A stretch of DNA of 64,000 nt from CAVQBJ01 sp963710725. Its GTDB lineage: Bacteria > Actinomycetota > Thermoleophilia > Solirubrobacterales > Solirubrobacteraceae. This document shows, piece by piece, positions 45,878-55,491 of this stretch. The stretch spans positions 1-64,000 of the forward strand of contig CAVQBJ010000006.1 in assembly GCA_963710725.1 (NCBI GenBank), given 5' to 3'. Under the pieces are notes generated by a model. The model ran no database searches and had not been told where the DNA came from. It saw only the letters and a program-made list of their open reading frames with translations. A program made the translations under genes and the position numbers. Within the stretch, counting starts at the first letter, position 1, and each line of letters begins with the position of its first letter.

Positions 45878-48576
45878 GCAACTCCTCGGTCGTCGACTCG
45901 GGCGCGGACGTCGTCCTGCGGGACGGCTCGACGGTCCATGTGCGAGCGATCGGCCGCGCGGACGAGCCGGCGATGGTCGTGTTCCTCGAGGGCCTCTCGC
46001 TGCGCTCGCGCGCGCTGCGCTTCTTCTCGGCGGCCACCGATCTCGGTGGGCAGGCCCGGAGGGCGGTCCAGGTCGACGGCGCCGATGCGTATGGCCTGAT
46101 CGCCACCGCCGGCGGCGCCGGCGAGATCGTCGGCCACGCCGGCTACGTCCGCGAGGATGAGACGTCCGCGGAGGTGGCGTTCGCGATCGCCGAGGCGTAC
46201 CAGGGCCACGGGCTGGCGACGACGCTGCTCGCCCACCTCGCCGCCCACGCCTGCGCACACGACATCGAGTACTTCAACGCCGCGGTTCTACCCGAGAACC
46301 ACCGGATGATCGAGGTCTTCCGCGAGAGCGGGTTCCCCGTCGAGGTCAGTTCCGGCCTGGACATCGTCTCGGTTCGGCTGCCCACCGAGCTCGGCGACAA
46401 GGGGTGGGAGCGCTTCCACGACCGCGAGCGGCGGGCCAGCGTCGCGGCCGTACAGCGCGTGCTCGCCCCCCGGTCGGCGGCCGTGGTCGGCGCTTCGCGG
46501 CGGCGCGGTACGGTCGGCGGCGAGATCCTGCACAACCTCGTCGCGGGCGGCTTCGAGGGCGTCGTCTATCCGGTCAATCCCGCGGCGAACGAGGTGCAGT
46601 CGATGCCGGCCTATCCGTCGGTCACCGCGCTGCCCGGCCCCGTCGACCTCGCGGTCATCGCGGTGCCGGCGGCGGCGGTGCTCGACGTCGCGCGCGACTG
46701 CGGCGTGGCCGGCGTGCGCGGCCTGGTCGTCATCTCGGCCGGCTTCGCTGAGATCGGGGACGCGGGCGCCGACCGCCAGCGCGAGCTCGTCGAGGTCTGC
46801 CGCGCCCACGGCATGCGCCTCGTCGGGCCCAACTGCCTTGGCGTGCTCAACACCGCGGCCGACGTGCGCCTCAACGCGACCTTCATGCCGCGGGCCCCGG
46901 TCGCCGGCCGCGTCGGGTTCCTCTCGCAGAGCGGCGGGCTGGGTATCGCGATCGTCGATGCCGCCAACCGCCTGCACCTCGGCCTGTCGGCGTTCGTGTC
47001 GGTTGGCAACAAGGCCGACCTGTCGGGTAACGACTTCCTGCAGTTCTGGGAGCAGGACCCCGACACCGACGTCATTCTGATGTACCTCGAGTCCTTCGGC
47101 AATGCCCGCAAGTTCGCCCGGATCGCGCGGCGGGTCGGGCGCACGAAGCCGATCGCCGCCGTGAAGGGCGGTCGTTCGGCAGCCGGCGCCCGCGCGACGT
47201 CCTCGCACACCGGGGCTCTGCTCGCGGCGTCGGACGTCAGCGTCGACGCGCTGTTCCGCCAGGTCGGGGTGATCCGCACCGACACGCTCGGCGAGCTGTT
47301 CGACGTCGCGGCGCTGCTCTCGTCCCAGCCGGCTCCGCGCTCGAACCGCGTTGCCATCATCACGAACGCGGGCGGCCCGGGGATCCTGTGCGCGGACGCC
47401 TGCGAGACGAGCGGCCTGACGGTGGCCGAGCTGCCGGCGCGCCTGCGCGCGCGCCTGCGCCGCTTCCTACCCTCCGAGGCGTCGCTCGGCGACCCGGTCG
47501 ACATGATCGCCACGGCGAGCGCCGACGACTACCGCCGGGCGATCGAGTCCGTCGGGCGCTCGGGCGTCGTCGACGCGATCATCGCCATCTTCATCCCGCC
47601 GCTCGTCACCGAGGCGGCCGACGTCGCCGATGCGATCGCCCGCGCGGCGGCGCGCATCCCCGACGAGGTGACCCTCCTGAGCGTCTTCATGGCCGAGGAC
47701 GGCCCGCCGGTCGAGCTGCGCCGCGCGGGGCGCCAGATCCCGGTGTACGCCTTTCCCGAGGACGCCGCGCGCGCGCTCGGGCACGCCGCACGCTATGGCG
47801 CGTGGCGCGAGACGCCGCCGGGAGCGGTCCCGCAGCTGACCGATGTCCGGCCCGACGAGGCCGCTGCGATCATCGCGCGCGCGCTCGGCGAGGGGTCGGA
47901 GTGGCTCACGGCCATCGACGTCGCTGCGCTCCTCGACTGTTATGGCCTGCCCGCACCGCCCGCCCGCGTCGTGGAGGGCCCGGCGGCCGCGGAGCGGGCG
48001 GCCGGCGAGCTCGGCGGCCGGGTCGCGCTGAAGGCGATCGCCGCCGGCCTGGTGCACAAGACCGAGGCCGGCGCCGTGCGCGTCGGGCTGCGTGCGGGAG
48101 AAGTGCGACGCGCGGCGGCCCGGATGGCCTCCGAGGTGGCGCGGGCCGGCTACCCGACCGAGCGCTTCATGGTCCAGGCGATGGCGCCACCGGGCATCGA
48201 GCTGCTGATCGGGGTCGTGCAGGACCGCGCCTTCGGACCGCTGATCGCCTGCGGCGCGGGCGGCACCTCGGCCGAGCTGCTCGGCGACGTCGCCGTCCGT
48301 CTGACGCCGCTGACCGACCTCGACGCGGCCGAGATGCTGCGCTCGCTGAAGGTGTTTCCCCTGCTCGAGGGATATCGCGGCGCGCCGCGCTGCGACCTGC
48401 GCGGACTCGAGGAGATCCTGCTCCGCGTCGGCGCGCTCGTGGAGGCGCACCCCGAGATCGCCGAGATGGATCTCAATCCGGTCATGGCCACGCCGGAGGG
48501 CGCGCTCGTCGTCGACGCGCGGATCCGCGTCGCGTCCGAGATCACCGCTCCGGCGCTGCCCTCGCTGGTCAGCTGA
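45874..48576 (+). CDS. GNAT domain fused to ADP-forming acyl-CoA synthetase
   Basis: A 900-residue protein. Residues ~1-175 are a GNAT domain (VVLRDGSTVHVRAIGRADEP, EAYQGHGLATTLLAHLA). Residues ~190-320 are the CoA-binding domain (SAAVVGASRRRGTVGGEILH, YPVNPAANEV). The succinyl-CoA-ligase-like part has SHTGALLAASD, with the probable phospho-His445. The C-terminal ATP-grasp (~690-900) has VALKAIAAGLVHKTEAGAVR and EMDLNPVM. This layout puts the acetyltransferase first, whereas E. coli PatZ has it last. It may form ATP from acetyl-CoA or act as a protein acetyltransferase. It overlaps the previous gene by 4 bp. Confidence 0.9.
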   Translation: MSNSSVVDSGADVVLRDGSTVHVRAIGRADEPAMVVFLEGLSLRSRALRFFSAATDLGGQARRAVQVDGADAYGLIATAGGAGEIVGHAGYVREDETSAEVAFAIAEAYQGHGLATTLLAHLAAHACAHDIEYFNAAVLPENHRMIEVFRESGFPVEVSSGLDIVSVRLPTELGDKGWERFHDRERRASVAAVQRVLAPRSAAVVGASRRRGTVGGEILHNLVAGGFEGVVYPVNPAANEVQSMPAYPSVTALPGPVDLAVIAVPAAAVLDVARDCGVAGVRGLVVISAGFAEIGDAGADRQRELVEVCRAHGMRLVGPNCLGVLNTAADVRLNATFMPRAPVAGRVGFLSQSGGLGIAIVDAANRLHLGLSAFVSVGNKADLSGNDFLQFWEQDPDTDVILMYLESFGNARKFARIARRVGRTKPIAAVKGGRSAAGARATSSHTGALLAASDVSVDALFRQVGVIRTDTLGELFDVAALLSSQPAPRSNRVAIITNAGGPGILCADACETSGLTVAELPARLRARLRRFLPSEASLGDPVDMIATASADDYRRAIESVGRSGVVDAIIAIFIPPLVTEAADVADAIARAAARIPDEVTLLSVFMAEDGPPVELRRAGRQIPVYAFPEDAARALGHAARYGAWRETPPGAVPQLTDVRPDEAAAIIARALGEGSEWLTAIDVAALLDCYGLPAPPARVVEGPAAAERAAGELGGRVALKAIAAGLVHKTEAGAVRVGLRAGEVRRAAARMASEVARAGYPTERFMVQAMAPPGIELLIGVVQDRAFGPLIACGAGGTSAELLGDVAVRLTPLTDLDAAEMLRSLKVFPLLEGYRGAPRCDLRGLEEILLRVGALVEAHPEIAEMDLNPVMATPEGALVVDARIRVASEITAPALPSLVS

Positions 48577-49696
48577 GACCAGGCCGCGTCGACTCCCTTT
48601 GTCCCCGGCTGGCCGGTGGGTCGCCGATCAACGCGACGTGCATGCTCGGCGCGCCGACGGCGATCTCGTCGACGAGCGACGAGGCCGGGCGCCCGAAGCG
48701 CCGCGACGGGTGGGGCACGCCCATGACGATGTGCGTCGTGCCCTGTCGCTCGGCCACGCGCAGCACCGCGCGCGCCAGGTCGCGGTCGGACTCGACGATC
48801 AGGCGCGCGCCGAAGACGGCGGCGAGGCGGTGCAGGTCCGCGATGCGCTGCTCGCCCTCGCCGTCGTGCTCGCCGCCCGCGACCGTCAGCAGGTCGAGCC
48901 CGCCTCCGAGACGCTCGCTCATCTCCCAGGCGCGCCGGGTGATTCGGTTCGCGCTCGGATCCGGCTTGACGAGGCCGAGGAAGTGCAGGCGGCGCTCGGC
49001 CGGGACGCTCGAGATGAGTCGGTCGTCATCATCGAGCATCTCGGCGGCGAGGCGGTGGGCCTCGACCTCCTCGACGATCTGGACGAGAGCGAGCTCGCGC
49101 AGGACGTCGAGGTTGGCCTTCGTGAAGAACCGCTCGAGCGCGACCGGCGTGCTCGAGGCCGGGAACACCTTGCCCGCGACGATACGGGCCTGGAGCGCCT
49201 CCGGCGTCACGTCGACGACGACGACCTCGTCGGCGTCATCGATCACGCGGTCGGGCAGTCTCTCGCTGACGCTGATGCCCGTCGCGTCCTCGACGCGCCC
49301 GGCCACGCTCTGCAGGTGCTGCACGTTGACCGTCGAGAACACGTCGATCCCCGCTTGGAGCACGTCCTCGACGTCCTCGAAGCGCTTGTCGTGCTCGAGG
49401 CCGGGGACATTCGTGTGCGCCAGCTCGTCGATGAGGCAGATCCGCGGGCGTCGGCGCGTGATCGCCGGCAGATCCATCTCCTCGAAGCACGTCCCGGCGT
49501 GGGCGACGCGGCGGCGGGGGATCAGTTCGAGACCCTCAGCCATCGCGGCGGTGTCGGGCCGTCCGTGAGTCTCCAGCAGGCCGATGGCGACATCTCGTCC
49601 CTCGGCGATCGCCGCGTGGCCGTCCTGGAGCATGCGGTAGGTCTTCCCGACGCCAACCGCCATGCCGAGGAACACCTTATGTCGGCCCTTCTGCAT
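48569..49696 (-). CDS. Stand-alone KdpD sensor domain plus Usp domain
   Basis: A 375-residue protein equal to the cytoplasmic N-terminal part of KdpD. It has MQKGRHKVFLGMAVGVGKTYRMLQDG with the Walker-like GVGKT, GLLETHGRP, IPRRR, and ICLIDELAHTNVPG, HDKRFEDVEDVL. It continues with VNVQHLQS and a Usp-like domain (~260-365, ending GTTHIVMGVPHPSRRFGRPA). The membrane, GAF, HisKA and ATPase parts of full KdpD are missing, so it cannot phosphorylate KdpE. In full KdpD this part senses K+ or c-di-AMP. ATG 49696 matches the usual KdpD start. It overlaps the synthetase gene end by 8 bp (convergent). Confidence 0.85.
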   Translation of the reverse strand: MQKGRHKVFLGMAVGVGKTYRMLQDGHAAIAEGRDVAIGLLETHGRPDTAAMAEGLELIPRRRVAHAGTCFEEMDLPAITRRRPRICLIDELAHTNVPGLEHDKRFEDVEDVLQAGIDVFSTVNVQHLQSVAGRVEDATGISVSERLPDRVIDDADEVVVVDVTPEALQARIVAGKVFPASSTPVALERFFTKANLDVLRELALVQIVEEVEAHRLAAEMLDDDDRLISSVPAERRLHFLGLVKPDPSANRITRRAWEMSERLGGGLDLLTVAGGEHDGEGEQRIADLHRLAAVFGARLIVESDRDLARAVLRVAERQGTTHIVMGVPHPSRRFGRPASSLVDEIAVGAPSMHVALIGDPPASRGQRESTRPGLS

Positions 49697-49820
49697 CGGT
49701 TGCCGATGATGGCGGACGCCGCCGGTCGGCGTGGCACGGTCTCGGGGTGGCAACAAGCGCGGCGAGTCGACTGCGGTAGCGTCCAGCGGGCAGAGCCGGC
49801 GCGGCCGGCCCTCGACGAGC

Positions 49821-52232
49821 ATGTCCGTGAGCGCATCATCCGAGCCCGGTCCGGCGGCGACCGCAGATGGCCCGCTGTCGGCCCCTGAGCTGGAGCTGAT
49901 CGACGCGTGGTGGCGGGCCGCCAACTATCTCTCGGTCGGGCAGATCTACCTGCTCGAGAACCCGCTCCTGCGCGAGCCGCTGCGCGCCGAGCAGGTCAAG
50001 CCCCGGCTTCTCGGCCACTGGGGCACGACGCCGGGCCTGAACTTCGTCTACGCCCACCTCAACCGGGCGATCAAGGCCCGTGACCTGAATGCGATCTACG
50101 TGACCGGGCCCGGTCACGGTGGCCCGGGCCTCGTGGCGAACGCCTATCTCGAGGGCACCTACAGCGAGATCTATCCCCACGTTGGCCACGACGAGGAGGG
50201 GCTGCGGCGGCTCTTCCGCCAGTTCTCCTTCCCGGGTGGCATCCCCAGCCACGTGGCCCCGCAGACGCCGGGCTCGATCCACGAGGGTGGCGAGCTCGGC
50301 TACGCGCTCGTCCACGCCTACGGGGCCGCGTTCGACAATCCCGATCTGCTCGTCGCCTGCGTCATCGGCGACGGCGAGGCCGAGACGGGCCCGCTCGCCG
50401 CCAGCTGGCACTCGAACAAGTTCCTCAACCCCGTGGGCGACGGGGCGGTGCTGCCGATACTGCACCTCAACGGCTACAAGATCGCCAACCCGACCGTGCT
50501 TGCGCGCATTCCGCGCGACGAGCTGCGGGCCCTGCTCGAGGGCTACGGATACGCCCCCCGCTTCGTCGAGGGCGACGAGCCCGCGGCCATGCACCAGCTG
50601 ATGGCGGCCACGCTCGATGAGGTGGTGCGCGAGATCGCCGAGATCCAGCGCCGGGCCCGCGAGGGCGGGGTGCGGACGCGCCCACGCTGGCCGATGATCG
50701 TCTTGCGCACGCCGAAGGGCTGGACCGGCCCGAAGTTCGTCGACGGCCTCCCGACCGAGGGCTCGTTCCGCTCCCATCAGGTTCCGCTCGCCGACATCCG
50801 CACCAAACCGGCGCACCTCGCCCAGCTGCAGACGTGGCTGCGCTCCTACCGCCCGGAGGAGCTCTTCGATGCCGGCGGTGCGCTGCGAAGCGAGATCGCG
50901 GCGCTCGCCCCCGACGGTCAACGGCGCATGAGCGCCAACCCGCACGCCAACGGCGGTCTGCTGCTGCGCGAGCTCGAGCTCCCGGACTTCCGCGACTATG
51001 CCGTCGACGTGCCGGCACCGGGGACGACGACGAGCGAGTCCACGCGCGTGCTCGGCCGCTTCCTGCGCGACATCATTCGTGACAACCCGGAGACGTTTCG
51101 CCTCGTCGGGCCCGACGAGACGGTTTCCAACCGCCTCGAAGCCGTGTTCGAGGCGACCGATCGGGTGTGGGAGGCCGAGCGCCTCGACACCGACGATCAC
51201 CTCGCCCCGGACGGCCGCGTGATGGAGGTCCTGAGCGAGCACCTGTGCCAGGGCTGGCTCGAGGGCTACCTGCTGACCGGCCGCCACGGGCTGTTCAACT
51301 GCTACGAGGCGTTCATCCACATCGTCGACTCGATGTTCAACCAGCACGCCAAGTGGCTGAAGGTGACGCGCGACATCCCCTGGCGCCGGCCGATCGCCTC
51401 GCTCAACATCCTGCTCTCCTCGCACGTGTGGCGCCAGGACCACAACGGGTTCACCCATCAGGACCCCGGGTTCATCGACCACGTCGTCAACAAGAAGGCG
51501 GAGATCATCCGCGTCTACCTGCCGCCCGACGCGAACACGCTGCTGTCGGTGGCCGACCACTGCCTGCGCTCCCGCCACTACGTGAACGTGATCGTCGCCG
51601 GCAAGCAACCCGAGCTGAACTACCTCGGCATCGACGAGGCGATCGTCCACTGCACGCGCGGCGTCGGCATCTGGGAGTGGGCGAGCAGCGACGGGGACGA
51701 GGAGCCCGACGTCGTGCTCGCCTGCGCCGGGGACGTGCCGACGCTCGAGACCCTCGCGGCCGCCGCGATCCTGCGCGAGCACCTCCCCGATCTGCGCGTC
51801 CGGGTCGTGAACGTCGTCGACCTGATGCGCCTGCAGCCCGACACCGAGCATCCGCACGGCCTGGCCGACCTCGAGTTCGACGCGCTGTTCACAACGAGCC
51901 GCCCGGTGATCTTCGCCTACCACGGCTACCCGCTGCTCATCCACCGGCTCACCTACCGCCGGCACAACCACGACAACCTCCACGTGCGCGGCTACAAGGA
52001 GGAGGGCACGACGACGACCCCGTTCGACATGGTCATGCTCAACGACCTCGACCGCTTCCACCTCGTCATGGACGTGATCGACCGGGTGCCCGGCCTCGGC
52101 GAGCGGGCGGCCTACCTGCGCCAGGAGATGGTCGACACGCGGCTGCGCCATCGCGCCTACACCCGCGAGGTGGGCGATGACCCACCCGAGATCAAGGACT
52201 GGGTGTGGCCGGGCACGACCGGCGGTGAGTAG
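49821..52232 (+). CDS. xfp: Phosphoketolase (xylulose-5-P / fructose-6-P)
   Basis: An 803-residue thiamine-diphosphate enzyme of usual length. It splits xylulose-5-phosphate or fructose-6-phosphate with phosphate to acetyl-phosphate and an aldose phosphate. Family motifs are NYLSVGQIYLLENPLLREPL, GHGGPGLVANAYLEGTYSE, the TPP-binding CVIGDGEAETGPLAASWHSN, and TGRHGLFNCYEAFIHIVDSM. DHNGFTHQDPGFIDHVVNKK and PPDANTLLSVADHCLRSR are also present. The acetate kinase gene follows at once, so acetyl-phosphate is probably turned into ATP and acetate. ATG 49821 gives the usual N-terminus; no strong ribosome site is seen. Confidence 0.95.
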   Translation: MSVSASSEPGPAATADGPLSAPELELIDAWWRAANYLSVGQIYLLENPLLREPLRAEQVKPRLLGHWGTTPGLNFVYAHLNRAIKARDLNAIYVTGPGHGGPGLVANAYLEGTYSEIYPHVGHDEEGLRRLFRQFSFPGGIPSHVAPQTPGSIHEGGELGYALVHAYGAAFDNPDLLVACVIGDGEAETGPLAASWHSNKFLNPVGDGAVLPILHLNGYKIANPTVLARIPRDELRALLEGYGYAPRFVEGDEPAAMHQLMAATLDEVVREIAEIQRRAREGGVRTRPRWPMIVLRTPKGWTGPKFVDGLPTEGSFRSHQVPLADIRTKPAHLAQLQTWLRSYRPEELFDAGGALRSEIAALAPDGQRRMSANPHANGGLLLRELELPDFRDYAVDVPAPGTTTSESTRVLGRFLRDIIRDNPETFRLVGPDETVSNRLEAVFEATDRVWEAERLDTDDHLAPDGRVMEVLSEHLCQGWLEGYLLTGRHGLFNCYEAFIHIVDSMFNQHAKWLKVTRDIPWRRPIASLNILLSSHVWRQDHNGFTHQDPGFIDHVVNKKAEIIRVYLPPDANTLLSVADHCLRSRHYVNVIVAGKQPELNYLGIDEAIVHCTRGVGIWEWASSDGDEEPDVVLACAGDVPTLETLAAAAILREHLPDLRVRVVNVVDLMRLQPDTEHPHGLADLEFDALFTTSRPVIFAYHGYPLLIHRLTYRRHNHDNLHVRGYKEEGTTTTPFDMVMLNDLDRFHLVMDVIDRVPGLGERAAYLRQEMVDTRLRHRAYTREVGDDPPEIKDWVWPGTTGGE

Positions 52233-52242
52233 GTCGCGCGCC

Positions 52243-53340
52243 GTGCGCGTGCTCGTCGTCAACGCCGGGTCGAGCTCGCTGAAGCTGACGCTGCTCGACG
52301 CCGAGGACCGCATGATCGCGGCGCGCGAGATCGAGGCGACGCGCGGTTCGGTCGAGGCCGACGCGCTGCGACGCGCGCTCGGCGATGGCCTCGCCGACGC
52401 TGATGCCGTCGGCCATCGCATCGTCCACGGCGGCGAGCGCTTCGCCGCACCTGCGCGGATCGACCCGGACGTCGAGGCGGCGCTGCGCGAGCTCGGCGAC
52501 CTCGCGCCGCTGCACCAGGCGAAGTCGATCGCCGCGCTCGACGCGGTGAGCGCTGAGCTGCCGGGGCTGCCGGCCGTCGCGTGCTTCGACACCGCCTTCC
52601 ACGCCTCGCTGCCCGCGGCGGCCGCGACCTACGCGCTGCCGGCGGCGTGGCGCGAGCGCTGGCCGCTGCGGCGCTACGGATTCCACGGCCTCTCGCATGC
52701 GTGGATCGCCCGGCGCGTCCCCGAGCTGCTCGGTCGCTCGGCGGCCGGGCTGCGGCTCGTCAGCTGCCACCTCGGAGCGGGCGCATCGCTGTGCGCGATC
52801 GCCGACGGCCGCTCGGTCGACACGACGATGGGGTTCACGCCGCTCGAGGGGCTCGTGATGGCGACGCGCTCGGGCAGCGTCGATCCGGGCCTACTGCTGT
52901 GGCTGCTCGAGCGCGGCAGCCTGTCGGTCGAAGCGCTCGCCGAGGGGCTCGAGCACGAGGCGGGGCTGCGCGGGCTGGCGGGCACCGCCGACATGCGCGC
53001 GGTGCTCGCTGCGGCGGGGCGGGGGGATGCGGGGGCCACGCTGGCCCTTGACGTCTACGTGCATCGGCTGCGGGCGGGGATCGCGGCCATGGCCGCCGCG
53101 CTCGGCGGGCTCGACGCGCTCGCGTTCACGGGCGGGGTGGGGGAGCGGTCGGCGGAGGTCCGCGAGCGCACGGTCTCGCGGCTCGGGTTCCTGGGCGTGG
53201 GCATCGGCCCGCGCGACGCCGGCGAGGGCGACCGTGACGTGTCGGCGGCCGGGGCGTCTGCGCGCGTGCTCGTCGTGCGGGCACGGGAGGACCTGGAGAT
53301 CGCGCGGCAGGTGCGGGGGGTGCTCGGGGGCGGGCGGTGA
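52243..53340 (+). CDS. ackA: Acetate kinase
   Basis: A 365-residue protein that moves the phosphate of acetyl-phosphate to ADP. It has VLVVNAGSSSLKLTLLD, GHRIVHGGERF (catalytic Arg), CFDTAFHASLP (Asp), RYGFHGLSHAW (His), and SCHLGAGASLCAI. DTTMGFTPLEGLVMATRSGS and FTGGVGERSAEVRE are also present. It is slightly shorter than the ~400-residue norm. GTG 52243 begins the first strand; GTG 52225, overlapping the phosphoketolase stop, is also possible. The xfp-ackA pair forms the classic phosphoketolase ATP branch. Confidence 0.9.
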   Translation: MRVLVVNAGSSSLKLTLLDAEDRMIAAREIEATRGSVEADALRRALGDGLADADAVGHRIVHGGERFAAPARIDPDVEAALRELGDLAPLHQAKSIAALDAVSAELPGLPAVACFDTAFHASLPAAAATYALPAAWRERWPLRRYGFHGLSHAWIARRVPELLGRSAAGLRLVSCHLGAGASLCAIADGRSVDTTMGFTPLEGLVMATRSGSVDPGLLLWLLERGSLSVEALAEGLEHEAGLRGLAGTADMRAVLAAAGRGDAGATLALDVYVHRLRAGIAAMAAALGGLDALAFTGGVGERSAEVRERTVSRLGFLGVGIGPRDAGEGDRDVSAAGASARVLVVRAREDLEIARQVRGVLGGGR

Positions 53341-53808
53341 GCGGACGACCCCGGGGCGGGCGGAGGCCGGTTGTTGCCGGGGTTGGGCGGAGGCGGCCCC
53401 GGGGCCGGGGGTGACCGGTTGTTGCCGGGGCCGGGCGGAGGCGACCCCGGGCCGGGGGTGACCGGTTGTTGCCGGGGCCGGGCGGAGGCGACCCCCGGGG
53501 CCGCCGAGCGCGTCGCGACGGTGACGGTTGCGCTCTGCGGGTGACGCTGCGTGTCTGTGGTGTAACGGGACTGTCGCGCGCGGGTGCCGCGTGTCGGTCG
53601 CGGGGGCTGTGCGCCGCGGGGTGTGCTCCCGAATACGCCGCCCTGGGGCCAAAAGCGACCACACCCCGCGCGCGAGTGTGACGCGACAGTGTCGGACGCG
53701 CCGCGGGGGTGACGCCACGTGTCCACGGTGTGACGGGACTTGCGCGCGAGTGCGCCTTGGGCGCGCACTGCAGTCCGCCTCCCACCCCGCGCGCGTAACC
53801 GCGGCCCC
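53341..53808. repeat. Repeat-rich intergenic region between ackA and cydC
   Basis: No gene is seen. Three near-identical 47-48-bp G-rich units start CCGGTTGTTGCCGGGG at 53367, 53415 and 53462. Further on, ~50 bp at 53539-53590 (GGGTGACGCTGCGTGTCTG) is repeated in degenerate form at 53707-53757 (GGGTGACGCCACGTGTCCA). Both contain ACGGGACT and CGCGCG. This resembles REP-type intergenic repeats at the end of two convergent operons. Confidence 0.75.
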
Positions 53809-55491
53809 TCAGGCGCGCGCGCCCGACAGTGACCGCACGCGCCCGTCACGCAGCTCGAGGACGTCGTCGTAGCGATCGAGGCCGATCTCGCTGTGGGTGA
53901 TCACGAGTACGCCGCGCGCTCCGGCGCCGGCGACGATGTCGTCGATGACCTGCCGCGCGGTCGCGTCGTCCAGGTGCGCTGTCGGCTCGTCGAGCACGAG
54001 GAAGCGTGCGTCGGCGAGCAGCGCGCGCGCGAGGGCGATGCGCTGGCGCTGGCCGCCGGACACGAGCCCGCCGCTCTCGCCGACGAGCGTGTCGAGCCCG
54101 TCGGGCAGCTCGCGGACCCAGTCGCCGGCGCCCGCGGCGTCGAGCGCGTCCCAGACCTCGGCCTCGGTCGCCTCGCGCCGCGCGAGCAGGATGTTCTCGC
54201 GCAGCGAGGTGTTGAACAGGTGGGCGTCCTGGGCACCGAGCACGACCGCGCGGCGGGTGTCGTCCTGCGTCAGCTCGCGCAGGTCGGCGTCGCCGATGCG
54301 CACGTGACCGGCGTCGGGATCTCGGAAGCGCACGAGCAGTTGCGCGATCGTCGTCTTGCCGGCACCGCTCGGACCGAGGAGGGCGATGCGACGCCCCGGG
54401 CGCAGGCGCAGATCGGCGTGCTCGAGCACCCACGGCTCGTCCGGGCCATAGCGCATCGAGACGTCTTGGAGCACGAGGTCGCCGTCGCCGGGGAGCGGAA
54501 GCGGCGCGAGGGGGTCGCGTACCGACGGCTCGCGATCGCACAGCTCGTCGAGGCGGGTCGCGGCGTCGGCGCACGCGCGGAGGCGGCGCGCGGCGAGCTG
54601 GAGCGGCGCGATCCCCTCGAGCGCGGCGAGCACGAGGAAGGCGAGCGCGGCGACCAGCACCCCGGCGAGCGCGCCGCGGTGGGCGGCGGCGACCGCGACC
54701 GCAAGCACGGCGACAACGCTCAGGCCGCCGGCGAGCGAGCCGAGGGCGGTGGTGGCGCCGGCGGCGAGCCCGTCGGAGACCGCGATGCGCGCGAGGCGGG
54801 CGTCGGCGGCGCGCAGGCGCTCGATGCGCTCGGCGGCTCGCCCGGCGACGGCGAGCTCCGGTGCTCCGTCGATCGTCTCGACGAGCTCGTCGGTGAGCGC
54901 GGCGCGGGCGGGCGCCTGGCGGCGGCCCGAGCTCGCCGCGAGCAGCGTCGCCGCGAACGGGACGACCGTCGCGGCGAGCAGCAGACAGACGAATACGACC
55001 GGGCCGGCGGCCGGGAGGATGAGCCACGCCGTCAGCGTCGCGGCCACGATGACCAGGGCGGCGACGACCGGCGGGGCGAGCGCGCGCAGGTACAGGTCCT
55101 GCAGCGCGTCGACGTCGCCGACGAAGCGCGACAGCAGATCGCCACTGCGCGGGCCCCCGAGGTCACCGGGCACGAGCGGCGCGAGCCGCCGGTAGAAGCG
55201 GGCGCGCACGCGTCCGAGCAGCCGCAGCGCCGCGTCGTGCGAGGCCAGGCGCTCGCCGTAGCGCGACAGCGCGCGAAGGATCGCGAAGGCGCGCACGGCG
55301 GTGATGGCCACCGCGAGCGCGAGGATCTCCGGGCGCTGAGCGGCTCGCGAGATGAGATACCCGGCGGTGATGAGCAGGCCGCCGGCGGCGATCACCGCGA
55401 CGGCGCCGAGCGCGATCGCCAGCGTCAGCCGCCGCCGCTCGGTGCGACCCGCGCGAGCGGCGGCGAGGAGGCTCGCCGTGCCGCCGGTCAC
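53809..55491 (-). CDS. cydC: Thiol-exporting ABC transporter subunit CydC
   Basis: A 560-residue half-transporter that works with CydD to export cysteine/glutathione, needed to assemble cytochrome bd. The membrane domain (~20-310) has YLISRAAQRPEILALAVAIT and LLSRFVGDVDALQDLYLRAL, both usual in CydC. The ATPase has Walker A GPSGAGKTT, signature VSGGQRQRIALARALL and Walker B FLVLDEPTAHLD. GTG 55491 overlaps the cydD stop by 4 bp. It is the last gene of cydABDC. Confidence 0.9.
   Translation of the reverse strand: MTGGTASLLAAARAGRTERRRLTLAIALGAVAVIAAGGLLITAGYLISRAAQRPEILALAVAITAVRAFAILRALSRYGERLASHDAALRLLGRVRARFYRRLAPLVPGDLGGPRSGDLLSRFVGDVDALQDLYLRALAPPVVAALVIVAATLTAWLILPAAGPVVFVCLLLAATVVPFAATLLAASSGRRQAPARAALTDELVETIDGAPELAVAGRAAERIERLRAADARLARIAVSDGLAAGATTALGSLAGGLSVVAVLAVAVAAAHRGALAGVLVAALAFLVLAALEGIAPLQLAARRLRACADAATRLDELCDREPSVRDPLAPLPLPGDGDLVLQDVSMRYGPDEPWVLEHADLRLRPGRRIALLGPSGAGKTTIAQLLVRFRDPDAGHVRIGDADLRELTQDDTRRAVVLGAQDAHLFNTSLRENILLARREATEAEVWDALDAAGAGDWVRELPDGLDTLVGESGGLVSGGQRQRIALARALLADARFLVLDEPTAHLDDATARQVIDDIVAGAGARGVLVITHSEIGLDRYDDVLELRDGRVRSLSGARA

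Noticed and set aside
49836..52592. 918-codon minus-strand frame opposite phosphoketolase
   Set aside because: The plus strand encodes an unmistakable phosphoketolase; the minus translation has no recognisable domain.
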